Source of the DNA: Pagrus major
Taxonomy: Eukaryota > Chordata > Actinopteri > Spariformes > Sparidae
Direction: 5' to 3'
Length of the DNA stretch: 64,000 nt
Assembly (NCBI RefSeq): GCF_040436345.1
Contig: NC_133219.1
Span: 23,286,709 to 23,350,708, forward strand
The notes beneath the pieces are model-generated. The model did no database searches. It was given only the letters and a program-made list of their open reading frames with translations, and had not been told where the DNA came from. Below are positions 57,701 to 64,000 of the stretch, one piece after another; the stretch's first letter is position 1; every line of letters begins with the position of its first letter. The position numbers were made by a program, and so were the translations under genes.

Positions 57701-60700
57701 GCTGCGATCCGCCCAGACAGCACCAATCTACCGCCGGAGCGCTCCGACCAGGCTGCCGTGCACACCACACCAGCACACCACAGACCGGCTCAGCAGCCTG
57801 TCAGGGTTGTCCCAGTTAACAAGAGTTGTTTTGTGAGCAGGGTAGATAACAGTGGGAAAGACAGTGTGAATGCTAACAGTTTTAAATACTGAGGTCATGA
57901 GTGTTTACTGGCTGATTACACACATCCTCCCCACTCCTAATTTAAGTTGTTCTCAATGCAGTTTCCAAAAATGACTCACAGGAAGGCAGAAATAGACTTA
58001 GAGCTCAAGATAAGGACAGCAAGACTGACCAAAGACAAGCTGAGAGCATACAAATAATAGGTGTAGGCTATATATAAAAATGCATTTAAAAAAAAAGCAA
58101 TGACCAGCACTGTGCAATGTCTCCATACAAGTGACCATTTATGTAAAAACTGGAAACAAATACAAACAGTGCAAAGAAATCAATACTGAATGGGTACAAT
58201 GTTAAATATTACATCTTTCATTGATAAGAAGTACTTTTTTCCAGAATGGTTTGGTTCAATATTGGATATATCGACATTGGTGTATGTGTTGTCCAGTATG
58301 TGCCAATATGAAGGGAAAAAAATACTATAATATATGAAAATTTTACTCTTTACTCCACTATATTGATCTGATGACATAGTTACTAATTACTTTGAGCTTT
58401 GAAATACAATACAGTATTATATATTAAACTATTTAGTCCTAAGCATTTAAAGTTAGCGCCTCCTCAACCAGCTACAGCATTGAAATACTAGTTCATTGTT
58501 AAAGTGGTGCAATAAGATAATATATAATAACATACCAGTGAAAAGCATAATTTTTCTTATGATACATCAAGTACAATTTTCCAGTAATAATGAAGGCCAG
58601 ACTTGTACTTGTAATATAGTGTGCTATTGCTAATTTTACTCAGATTAAGTGTATGAAAACTTCTGTTATCACAGTTTTTGTATGATATTTATCATTATTA
58701 GACACATTTTTATTAAAATATTGTCTATTTTTATGCAAAAATGTTTTCAACCACATAAAAAGTTTTGTTTTCTTATATTGTTCATTGCTTAATCTGACAT
58801 ACTGCAGCAGAGCAGTGGTACATTCCCCAAAATCCATGACATACAGGACATGTCAGTGTTCTGACTGGTAGGTCTTTAGTCCAGGTCCCCTGAACGGATT
58901 ATTCATGTTTCATTTAATTTAGCTTTCTGTAAATTATCAATTTTACTTCCACAGGGTAAAATCTAAAAGCAATTTCAAGGCATACTCAAGGGAACAAAAA
59001 TCTGATGGGAAAATTAATGAACCCTTTAATTAATTTTGAAGGAATCAGTCAATGAAACCCTACAATGTCAAAGATGTAAATCGAAGAGTTTAAATGCCCA
59101 CTAGGCTGCTAAAAGCCCCAAATTCCCAGAAAAAGTCACGAGGACATGACCTCAGTCACCTCAGTTGTTAGCAGCAGCCTCATTCAGAAGCAGTGACTCA
59201 TGCCCAGTCAAGACAGTAAGTAGGATTTGATGTTCCTGTTTAACTGGGTGCTATCACAAACTGAGCCGCCTATTGTAATTCATTTACAACAAACAAAAAG
59301 TGAGAGGCGAGTCAATAAGAACGCAACCAGTGTAGATGATAGATTGAACGTCAGGTTAAACTTTTGATCATCTGAAAGGAATGTCGTTGAACAAACGCTG
59401 ACCGGTTCGCATCATGATGGTTCAACGGTCAAACCATTATTAGTTCAAGACTGAGCAGCGAAATCCCTTACTGTCTGTTCTTTCTTCAGTCCAATGTTAT
59501 GTAATCTGATTTACAAATACATGAACATGTCTGCTGATCATTTAAGCAGGCCGTTACACAGTCCTAGACAAAAATGGCTGAATGTCTTTACCTTGTGTGA
59601 GTTTGTTATACCCAGCAAATCATTACACTTCATTAGAATGAAGTTCAGATCTCACAAGATCACTTCTCTCAGGAGGGGTAAGACTTTGCAAGGCATCATA
59701 AAAACATAAAACACGAGCGCAATAAAAACACAATGACAGGACAAGTCTCCTGGCCATCTAAATATTTAAAAACCTGTTCCAGTGCTCTGGGTGGAATGGT
59801 TTATTGATGAGATGCGCTGAAGTTGCTGATGTAGTTTGTTAATTAAATCTTTAACTGCTACCTGTCATTAACAGGAAATAGCTAATACTCTGCCCTCTGT
59901 CCTATCAACTGATCTGGGATGCCACTCAAATACACAGCTTCAAAGAACATAAACTGGAGACTGCAGAATGAAGTTACGTTAGTAAGGATCCTTTTCATGT
60001 ATATTGTCATTCTGAATAAGTTTCATTGCAGCATTTAGTTTCAAAAGTTCATCCATTCATTTCAATGGTGTTATGGCGCAGTAAGGAACTGATTCAGGGC
60101 TGGCCGTCTGTAAAATCTGCAATGAAACCTGCCTTATGGAGCCGCTAACTAACTCATAACCATGGGATATAAATGGAGCATTTTATTGTCCCATAGACTA
60201 TTAGCAGCTTCTTCTCCCTCTGAAGAATATAATTCTTACAGAAACACTGAATCCCTCCAATCAGTGGGAGTTTCAGTGACACATCACCAGCAGAAGTTGT
60301 TGTCTCGTGACTTCAGTGGTGAACTTTGCATGTTTACGAACACTGATTGTAATTCTAGACCACAAGAATAACACAAAATCCTGAACTGGGCGTTGTTTTC
60401 TTTTTATATCAACTGATATAATCCAAAAGTCACATTTTTCAAGCTTTTGCACGATTTTGCTTGTATGTAATGACTCAGAGTAATCATTTTGTATTTGCTC
60501 GGAGACAGATCTGCACATCCTAAACCACCCATGATGTGTTTTGTTGACATCCTATTACATCAACAAACCATTTCCTTGGGGGAAAATGCATACTTGAAAA
60601 GACAACAAGGCCTGTAGTGATGGCGTGTCATCACTACTCTGGTAGATGCTGCCCCCTTGTGGCTGTTTTTGGATCATTTTCAGGCCCATTAATTCTTCAC

Positions 60701-60802
60701 AGTACTGTGGGGGAAAATAATATTAATGATAACAATAAAAATCTAAAATAAGAAAGCGTTTGGTTCAAGTCATTATTAGGAATTTCAATCTATTGTTTTC
60801 TT

Positions 60803-60960
60803 AAAGGAGCAATATGTAAGAATTCAGTTTTATTAGCAGTGCTTCTAGCAGTCCAGAAGGGGAGCTTGGATTACCGGGGATGGGTTGGCGTTACACTGCC
60901 AGCACAGGAGTTTTGGACCAGTATGAGCTGGGGCTAGCTGGTTAGCATGCTAACTTCAGT
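60803..60960 (+). repeat. Interspersed repeat ('ttaaaggagcaatatgtaagaa' type)
   Basis: CTTAAAGGAGCAATATGTAA GAATTC opens a GC-richer island (TGGATTACCGGGGATGGGTT, GCTAGCTGGTTAGCATGCTA ACTT). The start TTAAAGG and its composition fit a short element common in fish. The right end is uncertain. Confidence 0.5.
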
Positions 60961-61184
60961 AGATATATACATAGACATCATAATGTCACAACTGTTATTT
61001 CTTTACATTCTGTTTACCATTTTAGTTCATTTTTAATGTTTTCTTCAAACCTTTAAAGCTTTCACGAATGCACCTGACCTTCTTGCTGCCTCATTTGTAC
61101 CTAAATGAAGCAATGTATTCAGTATGAAATATGACCTGTGATCAGTCAGTATAGGGCCTTATGATCATGTAAATCATGGGGACA

Positions 61185-61310
61185 CCTGTAGCTCAGGTGG
61201 TCAAGCAGGTCGGCCATGAATATTAGCTGTGGTCCCGTGCTGCTTCTGTCCATTTGTAAAATGTGCTTGATTAAGACATTGAACTCTAACTAGCTCCTGA
61301 TACATGAGTC
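61185..61310 (+). repeat. Degraded tRNA-derived SINE-like fragment
   Basis: CACCTGTAGCTCAGGTGGTC AAGCAGGTCGGCC resembles a tRNA-like promoter A box. It is followed by TTGATTAAGACATTGAACTC TAACTAGCTCCTGAT, which resembles the 'gggcaagacactgaaccccaa-ttgctcc' block of a fish SINE as I remember it. It is too degraded to be a functional tRNA. Confidence 0.45.
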
Positions 61311-62429
61311 ATTTTGGACAAAAGCCTCTTTCAAAACATAAACAGTTGCTCAACTCAACCACTAAAACATTTTACTACTGGCCACCAGAGGTCTCTCCTC
61401 TCACATTGGACTCAGTCAGATATCCTGAGGAGGACAACACTGCTTTATTCAAATATTCTGCTAAAAGCAATGAGTCCTCTAGTGTCTTCTCCACATCCTC
61501 CATACCTGCCAGACCTGCACAGAGGACATCCAGTTCACTTCCCACTTAAATGTGTTCAGGGAGATTTCCTTTATAGCACAGCACATGAAATATTGAAGAG
61601 GAGTGTGGTCTCCAGGGAACAGGGATTACTTCAGTATGCAGCACGCATCACATTAGCAGACTTGTGATTTATACCGGTCCTCTAATCACGATGATATCAC
61701 ATAATTGCTTTGTCTGGGCTCAATGTTTGTTTCCAACGAGATCATTTTTGCAAATTATGGTCTTGTTAATAAGGTCCTATCTGGCACAATGGCTTTCCAA
61801 TTCCAATGAATTTTTCTGTGCAGACTAAAGGGTGTCGTAGATTATATAATACTGTCAGACCTTGTATATTTAAATTAGATTTGTTTTACGTCTCTTTTGA
61901 GAGAACACTTACTGGAAGTATACGGTAACCAACTCTCAAATGACACAAACGCTGCTCTGACACTTAAACGTACACATAAACACACCACAATGTTTTGTCT
62001 TCATCTGACAAATACACATCCTTTCTTTAATCTACCCTCCTCTGTCTGTAACGTCTGTGATCAGGCCTTCGTGCTTCAGAGGAACCAGCGTTTGACTTTG
62101 AGCTGTGTCTGTGCTTAACTGTGTCATCCCCTTTCATTCATTATGTATTGTGTAATGTCTTATGTCAGAGGCTGTTGCATTTTTATGCTTCTTCAAGCTT
62201 GATTATAAGCTGGAAAACTGCAAATGCATGAATGTGTAGGCACAAGGTCGAATTCTTTAGTTTGGTGTTGATATACTTGTTGAAAATGGAAAACAGAAGC
62301 AGTAGAGATTCAATACAGAGGAGCCACCTAGTGGTGCAAAACATTTTAGTATAAGTAGATATTATGTTGGAAATGCAATTATATTTTTGCTAATATGATC
62401 ATATTACTCTTGTTTTAACTGTAGGTTCC

Positions 62430-62710
62430 TTTAAAGTCACCCTACACTCCAAAATGTGTTTTTCTTCTTGTTCCTACAGTTGAATGTTTAAGCTTCACTG
62501 TAAAATTATTTTTGTTTTCACATTCATCTGCGAAAGTTTACACTTTCTCTTTGCCCACTGAAAATCTGATTTTAAGATGCAGGGCTATGAGCATGATTTG
62601 TGACATCACAAGGCCAATCCTGATCTCATATTCAGCAAAAACAAGTGTGAAGCCTCCAGTGCATATACACTGAGAAAGGGCTTTACGGTAAAGTACTTCA
62701 TATATCAGCT
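62430..62710 (-). repeat. Interspersed repeat ('tttaaagtcaccctacactccaaaatg' type)
   Basis: CCTTTAAAGTCACCCTACAC TCCAAAATGTG is an opening I recall for an abundant fish repeat. The GACATCACAAGGCCAATCCT block downstream fits too. Ends and strand are approximate. Confidence 0.45.
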
Positions 62711-63500
62711 AATGGCATATATTTGCAGAATCATAGATTCAGAAGGAGTAGATGTAATTTTAAAGATTTTAAAGAACATTTTTGTGGAATAACCATATCA
62801 AAATACACAACTCAAAATTAGTTATGGATATTGGATGTATTATTCTGTGACGTAACTGAATTCTGAAGTTTGTGTTTTGTGAATATTTTTGGTCCCCAAA
62901 AATAATACGACACAATTCATTTGACTTTTATTGCATATCCATGCACATGCATATATGCACCCATATTCCAATATCCCTAACTAATTGTACATTATTAGCC
63001 AAAACACAGTTTTTTATGTCAAAACATGTCTGGAGGACAAATTATTTTTACTCCACACTGTTTTATTGCGTTGTAAAGTTGGTGCTTGCCACTTTTATAT
63101 CTATTTGTCGAAATGTTTTAAACAATTGTAAACTGAATTGAATTTACTTTTTATTTTCATTGTCACACTTGCAACATTATTTACATGTGCACTCTTTATA
63201 ATTGCACTACTTCGTGCTGCAGCTGATGCACAACAATTTCCCCTCGAAATAAACAAAGTTACGTCACACTCACATTGCTCCAGCTGTGCCACCTCTGCAC
63301 TGTTTCACGAATACACCCTGTATATCTGTACATTGGTGTTACATCACCGAGCAGGGGACGTGACGGAGGATTCCCCTCTACATGGCAATGTAAGAGAGAT
63401 TATGTATGATTATATTTTAATCATAAATAATAATAATCCAAATAAAAGTGCACACGCTCGCCGTACAACGCAGAGAAGTGGATTTCTCCTTTCGCTTTGA

Positions 63501-63956
63501 GGAAGGGATCCTCCTCAGAATGAAAATAGCCACCATGTGTTTGGTCACGTGACCACGCTACGTGCGCAGGGCGACGTGCGTGACGTAGCGGTGTAGGCTA
63601 CGCTAGTTTCCTCAACCAAACACTCAACTGACAATTGTGATAAAAACTGGAAGTCAGCCGGTGGACGAGGGGCTGTTTATTCAGCGAAAAGCACACGAAC
63701 CGAGCGAGCCCTCGTCGTCGTAAACAAACTCGGTCGTTTCTGCACACAAAGCCGGTCCCGCTGGCGAAGGAAGACGGCGAGAAAACCCTGCTTTTTAACC
63801 CACCGAAAGGTTGGTTGTTATTTAGCTGTTGGCTGTCGAAAGGCGGGGAATACAAAGCGACGTGTGGTCAAAAGCATTACATTTTGGACTCATTCAAGCA
63901 AAAACGGGATTACTACGAAGCCAGTTCGTGCTGCTGTGCCTGGTCAGCGATAGTAC
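63501..63956 (+). promoter_or_regulatory. arl15: Putative arl15 promoter and 5' UTR, CpG-rich
   Basis: CpG density rises sharply from about 63540 (CGCTACGTGCGCAGGGCGAC, later CGAGCGAGCCCTCGTCGTCG) to the start codon. A TGACGTAG CRE-like site lies at 63581-63588 and a 14-nt E-box palindrome at 63542-63555. No TATA box is apparent. The transcription start is not determined. Confidence 0.6.
63542..63555. promoter_or_regulatory. E-box palindrome TGGTCACGTGACCA (CLEAR/USF type)
   Basis: A perfect 14-nt palindrome containing GTCACGTGAC, the consensus for CLEAR elements bound by TFEB/MiT factors and also for USF sites. It lies about 400 bp upstream of the arl15 start codon inside the CpG-rich segment. 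Function is inferred from the motif only. Confidence 0.6.
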
Positions 63957-63968
63957 ATGGATTATCTG
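63957..63968 (+). CDS. arl15: ARF-like GTPase 15, first coding exon (MDYL), 3' partial at window end
   Basis: ATGGATTATCTG is followed directly by GTGAGTAAAT, a consensus donor, at the edge of a CpG-rich promoter. The four residues MDYL, preceded by a Tyr codon, match YMDYL at residues 12-16 of human ARL15 (MDYLCFRALCCKG, recalled). An in-frame TAG at 63951-63953 rules out a longer N terminus in this exon. ARL15 is a small GTPase linked to Golgi and endosomal traffic and to magnesium transport through CNNM proteins. In human it lies head-to-head with SNX18, as here. Four residues alone are weak evidence; position and splice site carry the call. Confidence 0.6.
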
Positions 63969-64000
63969 GTGAGTAAATGCAGAAAAACGACGTGGTGTGG
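63969..64000 (+). other. arl15: Start of arl15 intron 1
   Basis: Begins GTGAGTAAATGC and runs to the window end. The GTPase-domain exons lie outside. Confidence 0.55.

Larger units (their letters stand above)
57701..63500. other. Intergenic interval between the divergent snx18 and arl15 genes
   Basis: No gene is supported. The interval is AT-rich with fragments of interspersed repeats: 'ttactccacta / tacttgtaat' type near 58330-58640, 'ttaaaggagcaatatgtaagaa' near 60803-60960, a degraded tRNA-derived SINE-like piece at 61185-61310, and 'cctttaaagtcaccctacactcc' at 62430-62710. The hspb3 gene that I recall between SNX18 and ARL15 in mammals was looked for as an intact frame of about 150 residues and is not present. 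Confidence 0.65.

Noticed and set aside
57426..57892. Open frames of 116-136 residues in the snx18 5' flank
   Set aside because: They come from GC-rich promoter sequence and an AAC repeat; no conserved protein is recognised.
61185..61310. Possible tRNA gene
   Set aside because: Only an A-box-like segment is present. No acceptor stem or complete cloverleaf could be drawn, and it resembles a degraded SINE.
1..64000. CRISPR arrays, operons, Shine-Dalgarno sites, phage or plasmid features
   Set aside because: The window is vertebrate nuclear DNA. Repeats are dispersed or microsatellite, without regular spacers, and genes are spliced.

Overview
This is vertebrate, almost certainly teleost (percomorph-type), genomic DNA. 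The evidence is spliced genes with GT/AG introns, long AT-rich non-coding stretches, CA/GT microsatellites, and many short interspersed repeats of types common in ray-finned fish genomes. No bacterial, organellar or RNA-gene content is visible. Repeat families were recognised by eye and from memory, not by a database search.

Three protein-coding genes are supported. (1) Bases 3575-29305, + strand: a CSPG4/NG2-family transmembrane proteoglycan-like gene. Nine exons join in frame to about 2,375 codons (two laminin-G domains, about fifteen CSPG repeats, one membrane segment, a tail ending QYWV). The signal-peptide exon is not visible and presumably lies upstream of base 1. The 3' UTR carries a miniature inverted-repeat element and ends near an AATAAA at 29284. 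(2) Bases 57263-44583, - strand: snx18, two coding exons (590 aa; SH3, polyQ/acidic linker, PX, BAR) separated by a 10.9-kb repeat-rich intron. (3) Bases 63957-63968, + strand: a 12-nt first coding exon (MDYL) behind a CpG-rich promoter. I read it as arl15, because human ARL15 carries YMDYL near its N terminus and sits head-to-head with SNX18.

Layout: 1-3.6 kb, intron 1; 3.6-26.9 kb, CSPG4-like exons and introns; 26.9-29.3 kb, its 3' UTR; 29.3-43.4 kb, gene-free sequence with several MITEs and repeat copies; 43.4-44.6 kb, snx18 3' UTR; 44.6-57.3 kb, snx18; 57.3-57.7 kb, its GC-rich 5' flank; 57.7-63.5 kb, gene-free; 63.5-64 kb, arl15 promoter and first exon.

The most interesting biology is positional. 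A CSPG4-like gene converges tail-to-tail on SNX18, as mammalian CSPG4 does on the SNX18 paralogue SNX33. This suggests the CSPG4-like gene is the ohnologue partner of CSPG4, a copy I do not recall next to SNX18 in mammals. It also appears to lack the Ser-Gly that carries chondroitin sulfate in mammalian NG2. No wholly unknown system is evident; the rest of the structure is transposon-derived or duplicated sequence.
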